A stretch of 64,000 nucleotides of DNA from Rhizobium leguminosarum bv. viciae USDA 2370 (GCF_002008365.1 NZ_MRDL01000023.1:1-64000); one strand, 5' to 3'; counted from the first letter of the stretch, positions 8,704 to 16,783 are shown. The notes: generated by a model not told the origin, from the sequence alone. A program made the numbers and translations.

Positions 8704-8713
8704 GGCCGGCTCA

Positions 8714-9895
8714 CTAGTCTGCGGCCGGGCCGCGGCCCGCAAGCGCGCTGGCATAGATCGCCCGGGCCTGATCACAGTCGAGCTCGCGCGGATTATTGAC
8801 CAGTAGGCGATCCTTCTGTTTCATCGCATCCTCCGCCAGCTTGGAAAGATCGCCTTCGCCGATTCCAACCGCCGAAAGCGAGCCGGGCACCCCGCAGTCT
8901 CGGCAGATCGCCTCGATCTCGGCGATGAAGGCCACAGCGTCCGCCGCATCGGACTGGCGGCGATAGCCGGGCTGGATAACGTCGGAGAGCTCGGCATAGA
9001 GCGCTTCGGCCGCCGGCCGGTTGAATTCCAACACGTAAGGCAGGACCAGCGCAACGGAGAGGCCGTGCGCCTCATGGAAGATCTCGCCGATCGGATAGGC
9101 GAGCGCATGCACCGCTGCAACCGGCGAATGGGCAAACGCCATGCCGGCCAGCATGGAGCCGAGCAGCATTTCCGAGCGCGCTTCGAGGTCCGAGCCGTCC
9201 GCGCACACTTTCCTCAGATTGGCCGACAGCAGCGCCAGCGCCTTCAGCGCGAGCTGGTCGGAGATCGGGTTCTTCTTGATCTTGCCGGTATAGGCCTCGA
9301 TCGCATGCGCCATGGCGTCGATGCCCGTCTGGGCGGTGAGGTGCGGCGGCAGGCCGAGCGTCAGTTCGGGATCGAGGATCGCACAGTCCGGGAGGAGGCG
9401 CGGCGAGATCACCGCCTTCTTCTCGTTGTTTGGCGTCTTAACGATGGAGACCGGCGTCACTTCCGATCCGGTGCCGGCCGTGGTCGGCACCAGCAGCAGC
9501 GGCAGTCGGTCGCCGGTGGCACGGTCGACACCATAGATAGCATCAAGCTTGTCCGGGGTTTTGGCGAGATAGGCGACGAGCTTTGCCGTATCCAGCGCGC
9601 TGCCGCCGCCGATTGCCACGACAGTGTCGACGCCGCGCTCGCGGCAGATTTCTGCCGCCGCTTCGATGACATGCGACGGCGCGTCGACGACCACGCCGTC
9701 GAACACGGTGAGCGCGATGCCGGCTTCGGCAATCGCCGCTTCCGCATTGCGCGTCAGCCCGGCCGCCCACACCTTCTCGTCGGTGACGAGCAGCACATGG
9801 GCGGCCTTGTAGCCCTTGAGGAGCTCGCCGATCTTGCTGGACGCGCCTGCGCCGAAACGGATGTTGGTCGGGGTTTGGAAAGTAAAGGCTTTCAT
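8714..9895 (-). CDS. Iron-containing alcohol dehydrogenase
   Basis: About 393 aa from ATG 9895. Group III Fe-ADH features are seen: the nucleotide-binding GGGSALDTAK, the TAGTGSEVTPVSI loop, GIDAMAHAIEAY and the metal-binding histidines in HALAYPIGEIFHEAHG. It should interconvert an alcohol and an aldehyde with NAD(P)H in the cytoplasm. An alternative start five codons upstream (9910) is less likely. It sits between the TPP-enzyme halves and phaE with an 11-bp gap to phaE, in one apparent operon. The substrate is unknown; neighbours suggest a role in carbon flow toward or from hydroxyacyl storage polymer. Confidence 0.85.
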   Translation of the reverse strand: MKAFTFQTPTNIRFGAGASSKIGELLKGYKAAHVLLVTDEKVWAAGLTRNAEAAIAEAGIALTVFDGVVVDAPSHVIEAAAEICRERGVDTVVAIGGGSALDTAKLVAYLAKTPDKLDAIYGVDRATGDRLPLLLVPTTAGTGSEVTPVSIVKTPNNEKKAVISPRLLPDCAILDPELTLGLPPHLTAQTGIDAMAHAIEAYTGKIKKNPISDQLALKALALLSANLRKVCADGSDLEARSEMLLGSMLAGMAFAHSPVAAVHALAYPIGEIFHEAHGLSVALVLPYVLEFNRPAAEALYAELSDVIQPGYRRQSDAADAVAFIAEIEAICRDCGVPGSLSAVGIGEGDLSKLAEDAMKQKDRLLVNNPRELDCDQARAIYASALAGRGPAAD

Positions 9896-9950
9896 GCTTT
9901 TGGTCCTCACTTGGGTCTCTCGGGCGGCAGGGCGGCCTGTCCGAGGCGGT

Positions 9951-11177
9951 TTATCCTAGGTCGCTCAGGCGCTTCGTTGGTTTCGCTTTGCGCGAGCGCG
10001 GCTTATCGGTGAGCCCTCGCTTGTAATCCGAATGAACGATCGCCACTTCGACAACATGGACGCCGCCGCCTTCGAAAGCGGCTTCCAGCGCCGGCACCAG
10101 ATCGTCCGGCGTTTCGACGCGCGTGCCCTTGGCGTGATAGGATTCGGCCAATTTCACGAAATCCGGATTGTCGAATTTGGTGCCGAAATTCTTGTAACCC
10201 TTGGAGGCCTGCTTACAGCTGATCATGCCGTAGTCCTTGTTATTCAGGATGACGATGACCAGGTTGAGCTTGAGGCGGACGGCCGTCTCCAGTTCCTGGC
10301 TGGTCATCTGGAAGCCGCCGTCGCCGCAGAGCGCCATGACGCGGTGCAAGGGATAGAGCATTGCGGCAACTATCCCCGACGGCAGTCCTGCTCCCATTGT
10401 TGCAAGAGCATTGTCGAGCAGCAGCGTATTGGGGGCATTGGTCTGGTAGTTGCGAGCGACCGAGATCTTGTACTGGCCGTTGTCCAGCACCAGGATGCTG
10501 TCATGCGGCGTCATCACCTCGCTTATATCGTTGACCAAACGCTGTAGCGCGAAGCTGTCCTCCGTCGCCCGCGCGGCGGTGCGCTCGAGAATGGGCTCGC
10601 GTAGGTAAAGAAGCGCCTGCGCGTTTGGCAGCTTGCCCTCGAGGCGATCGCCCAGCGCCTTCAGCGAATGGCCGATCTCACCGATAAGCTGGTATTGCGG
10701 GGAGTAGACCGGCTCGAATGGTGCCCGCTGTTCTGCGATGTGAATGACCTCCTGGCCGCCCTTGCGCATGATGAACGGTGGCTTTTCGGTCGTGTCGTGG
10801 CCGATCGGGAGGATCAGGTCGGCCTTGTCGATGACCTCATGCACATCCTCGCCTTCGGATAGCGCCGGCGTGCCCATATAGAGGTGGGAGCTCTCGGACA
10901 CGGTGCCCTTGCCCATTTGAGTGGTAAGGAACGGAATGCCGGTGCGGATCACAAACTGCGCCATATCCGCTGCCAAGCCGAGATTAGAGGCGGCGGCACG
11001 CGAGGCGGCTGCCCCGAATATCAGAAGCGGACTTTTGGCTTCGGTGATGCGGGCGGCGATTTGATTGAGGGTCGCATCGCTTGCTATCGGCCGTTCGAAC
11101 TGGTGCAGGAGGTCGGACCCCTTGACCATGCGCTTTTCGCCCTCAGGGCTGCGAGTGTTCTTTCGTTGCCTTGTCAT
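9951..11177 (-). CDS. Acetolactate-synthase-like TPP enzyme, C-terminal half
   Basis: 408 aa holding the central domain (SPLLIFGAAASRAAASNLG) and the TPP-binding pyrophosphate domain (LCGDGGFQMTSQELETAVRL... ILNNKDYG, with the GDG...NN signature). It lacks the PYR domain, which is encoded by the next gene upstream (11311-11865). It has its own ATG and an AAGGAA ribosome binding site. Its first residues (MVKGSDL) imitate the start of the N-terminal half, as if a copy of that 5' end had been fused on. The two halves may work as a two-subunit enzyme or be debris of a split gene. Typical single-chain relatives are about 550-600 aa, equal to the sum of the halves. Confidence 0.75.
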   Translation of the reverse strand: MTRQRKNTRSPEGEKRMVKGSDLLHQFERPIASDATLNQIAARITEAKSPLLIFGAAASRAAASNLGLAADMAQFVIRTGIPFLTTQMGKGTVSESSHLYMGTPALSEGEDVHEVIDKADLILPIGHDTTEKPPFIMRKGGQEVIHIAEQRAPFEPVYSPQYQLIGEIGHSLKALGDRLEGKLPNAQALLYLREPILERTAARATEDSFALQRLVNDISEVMTPHDSILVLDNGQYKISVARNYQTNAPNTLLLDNALATMGAGLPSGIVAAMLYPLHRVMALCGDGGFQMTSQELETAVRLKLNLVIVILNNKDYGMISCKQASKGYKNFGTKFDNPDFVKLAESYHAKGTRVETPDDLVPALEAAFEGGGVHVVEVAIVHSDYKRGLTDKPRSRKAKPTKRLSDLG

Positions 11178-11300
11178 GTCAATTCCTTTCGATTGCTGAC
11201 TGTGCGAATCGTAAACTGCGCGAATCCGGTGTAGATCGGGGACGCGAGGCGACTGCCCCGAACATCAGAAGCGGACGTTTGGCTGCGGTGATGGGGCGTC
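11002..11300 (-). repeat. Short direct duplication inside the split TPP gene
   Basis: About 50 bp of the C-terminal-half gene (11002-11057) recur at 11248-11300 in the spacer between the two halves, with a few mismatches. Together with the copied start region this shows how the gene was split: partial tandem duplication followed by loss. Confidence 0.6.
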
Positions 11301-11310
11301 GGCGCAATCA

Positions 11311-11865
11311 TCAGACCTCCTCCTCCTCGCATTTTTCGGCCGCAATATCTTCCGGAAGCTCAAGATACACTGGCCCCTGCTTTCCCTCCTGGGTGACGCG
11401 GAAGGACTCCCTGACCATCGACGGGATCAACTGCGCCGATGCGATTTGTATTGCGAGCTTGGTCACGGGCTTCATCACCGCGACGGCGTCGACCCTCTGA
11501 AAACCTGCCTGGGGGCGGCTCTTGATCGCTTTCTGGCCGCCAACCATCAGAAGCGGCATCCCGCCGAGAAAGGCATAGCCAGCCCCGTTGGGGAAGTTGA
11601 GCACGCCCGGACCGCAAGTGGCGAGGCAGACGCCGGTCTTGCCAGTCAGGCGGCCATAGTTCGCAGCCATGAGGGCCGCGGCCCACTCGGTGTGGGTCGG
11701 CACGAACTTTATCTTCGTCTTCGACTTGCGAATGGATTCCATGATGTCGAGGACTTCCTCGCCGGGGATGCCGAAGATGCATTTGACCCCCTGCTCCTCA
11801 AGCCCCCGCACAAAGAGGTCAGACCCCTTGACCTTGCGCTTCCGACGTTTAACAGACTGCGTCAC
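11311..11865 (-). CDS. Acetolactate-synthase-like TPP enzyme, N-terminal (PYR) half
   Basis: 184 aa from GTG 11865, with an AGGAGG site just upstream. The sequence covers the TPP PYR domain, with the conserved glutamate in THTEWAAALMA, then GVCLATCGPGVLNF and the QGPVYLELPEDI end. It stops in the loop where the central domain should follow. The 5' end and leader (AGACCGTCAGGAGGTTTGTT) are duplicated in inverted orientation at 13720-13745. Immediately upstream lies nifH cassette C, reading in the same direction, so the whole TPP-ADH-PhaEC cluster could be under nif control. Confidence 0.75.
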   Translation of the reverse strand: MTQSVKRRKRKVKGSDLFVRGLEEQGVKCIFGIPGEEVLDIMESIRKSKTKIKFVPTHTEWAAALMAANYGRLTGKTGVCLATCGPGVLNFPNGAGYAFLGGMPLLMVGGQKAIKSRPQAGFQRVDAVAVMKPVTKLAIQIASAQLIPSMVRESFRVTQEGKQGPVYLELPEDIAAEKCEEEEV

Positions 11866-12034
11866 AACAAACCTCCTGACGGTCTACTATTATATAACGG
11901 AAATAATCCGTCATGATGCATTTCTAAAGTCATTAGGCAGGAGCGTCAACAGCCATTAAGCTGCCGCGCCAACAAAATTACCGGCTCTATCGGAGCAAGG
12001 CCTTTCGTGACGGCTTCGGCGGCGGAGACAATTT

Positions 12035-12095
12035 TGGTAGTGGACTTGCCAATTCCGCCCTTTCCATAGAATGCGATCTAACGCAGAGCTGCCAT
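12035..12095 (-). pseudogene. nifH: nifH 5' fragment with nonsense codon (cassette C)
   Basis: ATG 12095 begins MAALR and then hits TAG where cassette B has CAG (codon 6). The following codons still spell the nifH start up to GKGGIGKSTT before switching to CoA-transferase-derived sequence. Non-functional. Confidence 0.8.
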
Positions 12096-12178
12096 GCTTG
12101 GTGTTCCTTCATGAGTTCGAAGCAATGCGGTTATCCCGCACCGCGGATGCGGCGGCCGTTCCGCTGCCTCGCAATAGC

Positions 12179-12196
12179 TCTCAAGATTCGTGCCAA
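12179..12196 (-). promoter_or_regulatory. Sigma54-type promoter of cassette C
   Basis: Reading on the minus strand: TTGGCACG, AATC, TTGAGA, 101 bp upstream of the nifH-like ATG, the same distance as in cassette B. The expected NifA site upstream is imperfect (TGT followed by ACG at N11). Confidence 0.55.
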
Positions 12197-12320
12197 GCCG
12201 GCCGATTTTGCTGACGAACAACTATTCGCTGCTATTTCAACGATGTGGGCGGAAGATACGCGATTGGGCGAAAACGATTGCGCGTCGCGCAAGCTGACAA
12301 AGGTGACGACGATGTCGTAG

Positions 12321-13097
12321 GTTGGCGTGGAGAATTTCGGTTAATCGGGTCATCTGGAACTGCATTTGTCGACTTACGACCCGCGCAGGAAAAAATTAAG
12401 CGGAGATCGCATTGTCCCGAATTTTGATAGAGGGAGAGGCTGATCGCCGATGTCTGTCGCAAAGTAGAAGCTTCTAACGCGACCTTCTAAATTAGCACAA
12501 AATATACTGGTCTGATGCCCTCGCAAGGTGAAGCGTCAACGCCATTTTGGAAGGGCGAACGTCAAGCTGAAGCGAACTGTCGCAGAGCTATCGTTGAACA
12601 AGACCGTGCTGCAGGGGTGTCACCTTCGTTCATGCAAGCGTCATGATTATTCAGGTCGCAGGCGCACGGCGAGAGCCTCGCTGAGGTCACCCACACCAAC
12701 GGGATCGTCCGCCTCCCTGCGCAAGGCCTTGGCATCATCAAGCAGGGAATCGCTGTGTTCGGACTTTTCCTGCATGCCGGACAATCGTCCTTCGGAGATC
12801 CTGCTTTCGCCTGACGTTCTTCGCTCAATTGCAACGCTCTGGCATAGTGATGGACGAAACGGTCGATCAACATGCCGTAAATCCTGTGAAAAAAGGCTTC
12901 GTGCCCGAACTCTTTATTCCGAACGGAGCGTGCGGACCTGTCATCATGACCAGCTGCAACAGCACTCCAGGCGCGCAGGGCCGAATACATTTATGAAACG
13001 GCAAGCGTCATTTGCTCGACGTCGTGGTCCCTTGAGTGGGGAGAGGCCGCTCAAACATTTTTGGCCGATGGCGGAGCAGGCGCGCGCGCCAGACGGC
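12321..13097. other. Spacer between inverted nifH cassettes, with an IS3 OrfA trace
   Basis: Near 12530-12600 on the plus strand a short stretch (NVKLKRTVAELSLNKTVLQ) resembles the coiled-coil end of IS3-family OrfA. Around 12770-12800 there is similarity to 4318-4350, part of the nifH upstream repeat. The rest shows no gene. Confidence 0.4.
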
Positions 13098-13415
13098 AAC
13101 ATTATGCAGGGTACCAGATGCGGGACGAGGTTACCTCGTCCTGGTGAATGGGATCGCTCGCCGCGGCGCTTGATCGTCGTCGATGATCCCACCGGAGACA
13201 GCGCTATTGGGTAAGTGGGATCGTATCCCAGGGAGTGGTTTAGCGCGATAACGCTGGCCTGCCAGTGTTTCCGGTAGGGTCGGTTGTTGATGACAATCAT
13301 CGTCGTCACCTTTGTCAGCTTGCGCGACGCGCAATCGTTTTCGCCCAATCGCGTATCTTCCGCCCACATCGTTGAAATAGCAGCGAATAGTTGTTCGTCA
13401 GCTCAATCGGCCGGC

Positions 13416-13433
13416 TTGGCACGAATCTTGAGA
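13416..13433 (+). promoter_or_regulatory. Sigma54-type promoter of cassette B
   Basis: TTGGCACG-AATC-TTGAGA, identical to cassettes A and C, 101 bp upstream of ATG 13517. Confidence 0.55.
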
Positions 13434-13516
13434 GCTATTGCGAGGCAGCGGAACGGCCGCCGCATCCGCGGTGCGGGATAACCGCATTGCTTCGAACTCA
13501 TGAAGGAACGCCAAGC

Positions 13517-13660
13517 ATGGCAGCTCTGCGTCAGATCGCATTCTATGGAAAGGGCGGAATTGGCAAGTCCACTACCAAAATTGTCTCCGCCGCCGTCGCG
13601 AAAGGCCTTGCTCCGATGGAGCCGGTAATTTTGTTGGCGCGGCAGCTTAATGGCCGTTGA
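13517..13660 (+). pseudogene. nifH: nifH 5' end fused to CoA-transferase fragment
   Basis: A 47-codon frame. Its first 20 residues are an intact nitrogenase Fe-protein N-terminus including the P-loop GKGGIGKSTT. After that it switches to sequence matching the 5' part of the CoA-transferase at 6835-6880. The junction is at a short shared sequence around GTCTCCGCCGCC. It is too short to be nitrogenase; a small P-loop peptide may still be made. Confidence 0.75.
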
Positions 13661-13870
13661 CGTTCCTGCCGAAAAGATCATAATTCGGACAAATGACGGA
13701 TTAGTACCGTCATATCTTAATTAGACCGTCAGGAGGTTTGTTATGCCGCAATCTGATAAACGTCGGACGTGCTCGCCGGCATCCGTGATGAGGATGTCGA
13801 TGTTGGAGAGACGCCGAAGACGTATCATGCTTCACGCACGGCCAAGGCTTTCTGAGCTCGAGGCGATCTG

Positions 13871-14034
13871 GAGATTAAAGATGTCCAAAACTGAACTTAA
13901 GCCTTTTGTTGGCGATCTGGGGAAAGACGTCAGCCTGCTGGAATACGTGAAGGAGATTAAAGATGTCTGATACTGAACTAGAGCGTTTCGTTGGCGATCT
14001 GGGGAAAGACGCCACCCTGCTGGAATACGTGAAA
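13871..14034 (+). repeat. 82-bp tandem duplication at the start of the Nif11 gene
   Basis: Two tandem units (13871-13952 and 13953-14034) begin with GAGATTAAAGATGTC and cover the first 24 codons of the Nif11-type gene. Because 82 is not a multiple of three, the first copy is out of frame with the second and ends at TGA 13968-13970 just after the second ATG. Confidence 0.85.
13881..13970 (+). CDS. Truncated Nif11 leader-like peptide (29 aa)
   Basis: The first unit of the tandem duplication. It reads MSKTELKPFVGDLGKD and ends EIKDV. It overlaps the start of the full peptide gene by 8 bases, so it may act as a translationally coupled upstream ORF, or be only a duplication by-product. No core region. 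Confidence 0.4.
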   Translation: MSKTELKPFVGDLGKDVSLLEYVKEIKDV

Positions 14035-14283
14035 ACGAATGCTACCGGTCTCGCATCACTGGTAGCGAGCGGAAAGACGCACGGCTACGATTTCACGATC
14101 GATGAGGCCAAAAGTTACATAAAGGCCAGAAATCCAAGTGGCATGACCGACAAACAGACCGATCCGGCTGTCGGCAAGCGCCATTCGGACGCTGTGACCT
14201 CTATCAAAGCAGTCCAGACCATCGTGGCCGCGACCACCGCCGTTGAGGCAGCGCAAGTCGTGGTCGCTGCGGTCCTCGTCTAA
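13963..14283 (+). CDS. Nif11-type precursor peptide (putative RiPP precursor)
   Basis: 106 aa. Residues 1-55 match the Nif11-like leader fold (LERFVGDLGKDATLLEYVK, then LVASGKTHGYDFTIDEAKSYI). A hydrophilic linker follows, and the last 30 residues are Ala/Val/Thr-rich and hydrophobic with no cysteine. Nif11-type leaders carry ribosomally made, post-translationally modified peptides, and the next gene is a radical-SAM protein of the type that modifies them. No Gly-Gly cleavage site is visible. A hairpin separates the two genes. Upstream lies nifH cassette B in the same orientation, so expression under nif control is likely but unproven. The product is not known. Confidence 0.75.
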   Translation: MSDTELERFVGDLGKDATLLEYVKTNATGLASLVASGKTHGYDFTIDEAKSYIKARNPSGMTDKQTDPAVGKRHSDAVTSIKAVQTIVAATTAVEAAQVVVAAVLV

Positions 14284-14288
14284 TCAAA

Positions 14289-14321
14289 CGGTCCCGGGGG
14301 TACTCATTCACCCCCGGACCG
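14289..14321 (+). terminator. Intercistronic hairpin between Nif11 peptide and radical-SAM gene
   Basis: CGGTCC-C-GGGGGT pairs with ACCCCC-GGACCG across an 8-base loop, with one bulged C. There is no T run, so it is more likely an attenuator or mRNA stabiliser that favours the peptide over the maturase. Confidence 0.6.
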
Positions 14322-14351
14322 ATGAGACAGTGGAAAATGGGAGGTAACCTC

Positions 14352-14987
14352 GTGGTGCATTCTGCCAAGGAACACTATCGACAGATCTTTAACCGGCGGA
14401 CAACTGGAGAGGTCCGCACGTTGGCCCATATCAAGCGCTTCCTGGAGTGCCTCGGCGGTGACGTGGCCTTCAAGAGCGCGCTTTCGGAGAACGTCGACAA
14501 CCCTCGTAGCGTAACGGCACGCTACGGGATTGAAGTCGATCCGATGGAGATGCTACCGCTCTGGCATTCGAGCTACCGGAAATTCTATCGCGAGCCGGAG
14601 TGTGCGTCGTGGCCATTGGCTGTAACTTGGCGTGAGTATATGGACGAGATGGTATGCCATCGCGACATCCTGCGCGACCAAGGCAATATGTCGGTGGCCT
14701 CCCCTCGTTTCCATGCGTGGCGCGAGCGCCAAATGCGCCGCTGCGATGACGTGTTGGGCACATCGGCAGAGTCGATCACACACCCCGTCATTGCTTTCGA
14801 GCTGAGCGAAGGCTGCACCGGGGGCTGCTGGTTTTGCGGTCTCTCGGCGGGCCAGTTCAAAGGTTATTTTGAATATAGCAAAGAGCATGCCCACCTGTGG
14901 CGCGGCGTGGCCGCGGCCGTCCCTAATTCATCGCGCAAATCTCGGTCTGGAGGATTGGCGTGGAACCGACACTCCAATGTTGATTAG
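14352..14987 (+). pseudogene. Nif11-peptide radical-SAM maturase, truncated
   Basis: About 211 codons from GTG 14352, which follows GGGAGG; an ATG at 14322 is also in frame but lies in the hairpin. The N-terminal half is helical, and the radical-SAM cluster motif CTGGCWFCG (CX3CX2C, followed by LSAGQFKGYFEYS) lies near residues 160-168. Soon after the motif the similarity stops and the frame ends in unrelated sequence (GGLAWNRHSNVD). Most of the TIM-barrel and any C-terminal auxiliary cluster is missing. The maturase is therefore probably inactive unless another copy exists elsewhere. Confidence 0.65.
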
Positions 14988-15122
14988 CCGGAGCTGGAGT
15001 CTGGGCGCGGTTCCTCCATTTGTTGCCCGACGAGGCGCCAAGTTCGTTTTTGGCCAAGCTTAGGGAAATGCGTTTGACACGCTGCTCATGCCCAAAGTCC
15101 GCAGAATGCGTTTATGACAGCT

Positions 15123-15341
15123 TCAGCGTTCGAACCGCTCTAACATCCTCTTCAATTGCGCATTCTGCATTTGGAGCTTGCGCGCTAACTTGTCCCGGAG
15201 GAGCCTGATTTCTTCGTCGAGATTGATTGCATCGTCAGAAGCGGTGAGAGCGCTTAAAGAAGGTGGGATAACGACTGCAACCCTTTCCGCCTTCTTGCCC
15301 CGTCTGCTGCGCTTTCGCGTTGCACCTTCACGAGGCTGCAA
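15123..15341 (-). CDS. Small hypothetical protein
   Basis: 72 aa with a basic N-terminus and an amphipathic helical C-terminus (DEEIRLLRDKLARKLQMQNAQLKRML) that could form a coiled coil. It ends immediately next to the left inverted repeat of the IS5-family element, so its upstream part or promoter was probably cut. Function unknown; such proteins often accompany mobile elements. Confidence 0.4.
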   Translation of the reverse strand: MQPREGATRKRSRRGKKAERVAVVIPPSLSALTASDDAINLDEEIRLLRDKLARKLQMQNAQLKRMLERFER

Positions 15342-15350
15342 GGGCTTTAG

Positions 15351-16190
15351 GCTCCAAACCCAATCAAGCCATTGATCAAAATGGATCGCTGTGATTCATT
15401 ATGATGACAATGGGAGTTTTGATGATGGCAGGAGAGTTCTGGCTTGATGATCAGCAGTGGGCGGTGATTGCGCCCCTACTTCCCACGAACCAACCCGGTG
15501 CTCATCGCACTGACGACCGTCGAGTGATTAGTGGAATCATCCATGTCCTGCGATCGGGTTGCCGATGGCAGGATTGTCCCACTTGCTACGGGCCTTCAAC
15601 AACCATCTACAATCGCTTCCATCGCTGGTCTGCGAAAGGAATATGGCGGCGGCTGTTTGAAGCTCTGGCGCAAACAACCGATCGGGATCTTCATATGATC
15701 GACAGCACCACCGCCAAAGCCCACCGATCAGCCGCTGGCGGAAAAGGGGGGCGGATGCCGAGGCAATCGGCCGCTCGCGAGGCGGCAGATCGACAAAAAT
15801 CCATGCTGTTGTCGATGGTTGCGGCCGTCCAATCGCGCTGCGAATAACGCCCGGGCAGCGCGGCGACGCACCCGTTGCCGTTCCGCTGCTCACGCCCTTG
15901 CCTGCGAGCCGCCTATGTGCCGCAGACACCGCTTATGACAGCGACACATTACGCGACTTCCTCACCGCCCGCGGCACGCAGCCGGTCATTCCCAACAATC
16001 CTACTCGAAAGCGCATACAGCCCTTCGACCCCATTGCCTACAAGCGCAGGAATATTATTGAACGCACCTTCTGCCGCCTGAAGGATTGGAGGCGCATCGC
16101 AACACGATACGACAAGCTCATGATCAACTTCGAGGCAACTTGCTACATCGCTGCTCTCGTCATTTGGTGGGCATGATTGAGTCTGGAGCC
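15351..16190 (+). mobile_element. IS5-family insertion sequence (IS427-like), about 840 bp
   Basis: Terminal inverted repeats begin GGCTCCAAACCCAATCA on the left and (reverse complement) GGCTCCAGACTCAATCA on the right, each flanked by TA, which is probably the target duplication. One transposase region fills the element. It looks complete. Confidence 0.8.
15401..16176 (+). CDS. IS5-family transposase made by frameshifting
   Basis: Two overlapping frames. The first (from 15401) has the N-terminal DNA-binding part and the first catalytic Asp (MIDSTTAKAHRSA). The continuation (ADTAYDSDTLRDF, then RNIIERTFCRLKDWRRIATRYDK with the catalytic Glu) is in the other frame. The frames meet at AAAAGGGGGG (15742-15751), typical of IS427-type programmed frameshifting. 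The fused product would be about 258 aa. Confidence 0.8.
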
Positions 16191-16288
16191 TAGTGTGGTG
16201 TGTGCGGCTGTACCGGCGTCATCGGATAAGACCGGATTAGCCGCCTCCACGGTAAGCGCGGTCCTGAGGCCACGGCCAAGGGAGGAGC

Positions 16289-16522
16289 TTAGTGCTGATT
16301 TGCGAGCTGGCGAGCAGTTAGAGCCTCTGCCTGCGCCATCGCGGCAGCCTTGGTTTTGAAGGGGCCGACATCGTTTTCTCCGGTGTCAGGTAACCACTTC
16401 GGAAGGAACCACCAGCCTCCGGGATGATAACGGGAACTGCTCCTCACTGAGCCGACATCCTTGGCGAAGAACCAGCCGGAGTCGATTCCATCTTGCTCCC
16501 ACGAGATGCTCTGCACTGTCAT
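16289..16522 (-). CDS. Small hypothetical protein
   Basis: 77 aa, with several aromatic residues (SGWFFAKD, GGWWFLPKWLP). No signal peptide and no recognised family. Start ATG 16522 without a strong ribosome binding site. It lies between IS remnants. Confidence 0.35.
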   Translation of the reverse strand: MTVQSISWEQDGIDSGWFFAKDVGSVRSSSRYHPGGWWFLPKWLPDTGENDVGPFKTKAAAMAQAEALTARQLANQH

Positions 16523-16539
16523 GACATATCCAATCGCCG

Positions 16540-16770
16540 CCGATTTTATCGGAGCATTTTATCCGTGCGATATGCCCAGGGCAATAACTCGTCGATCCGA
16601 CTATTGGGGTGGCCGTTGACGATCCTGGTGAGCACGTCCGCGAGATAGCCGAGCGGTTCGACATCATTGAGCTTGGCGGTCTCGATGAGCGAAGCGATGG
16701 TCGCCCAGTGTTGCCGGCGTCGGAGCCTGCAAACAATGCATTCTTGCGATTGAGAGCCATCCCCCGTTCA
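16540..16770 (-). pseudogene. IS66 transposase (TnpC) C-terminal remnant
   Basis: On the minus strand it reads ALNRKNALFAGSDAG and then, after a frame break, ADVLTRIVNGHPNS and LLPWAYR, closely matching the end of the intact IS66 TnpC at 30390-30622. Only the last part of the gene is left. Confidence 0.8.
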
Positions 16771-16783
16771 TTCTGCCCATGTC

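Larger units (their letters stand above)
11962..12320 (-). repeat. nifH-promoter cassette C (inverted relative to B)
   Basis: This is the reverse complement of cassette B (13290-13645) with high similarity, making an inverted repeat around a roughly 1-kb centre. The similarity continues, interrupted, into the leader and first codons of the TPP-enzyme gene. It carries the same sigma54-type element and a nifH/CoA-transferase fusion fragment that is 6 bp longer than in B. Confidence 0.8.
13098..13660 (+). repeat. nifH-promoter cassette B
   Basis: Same-strand copy of cassette A and inverted copy of cassette C. It contains the palindrome GACGAGG-TTA-CCTCGTC (13124-13140), the sigma54-type element and a short fusion ORF. 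It points toward the Nif11-type peptide gene. The NifA site of cassette A is altered here to TGT-N11-ACG. Confidence 0.8.

Noticed and set aside
9065..10012. 315-codon plus-strand frame
   Set aside because: Antisense to the Fe-alcohol dehydrogenase and the TPP-enzyme end; no family features.
13304..13320. Possible NifA site in cassette B
   Set aside because: The spacing is TGT-N11-ACG rather than TGT-N10-ACA, so it is not called as a functional site.
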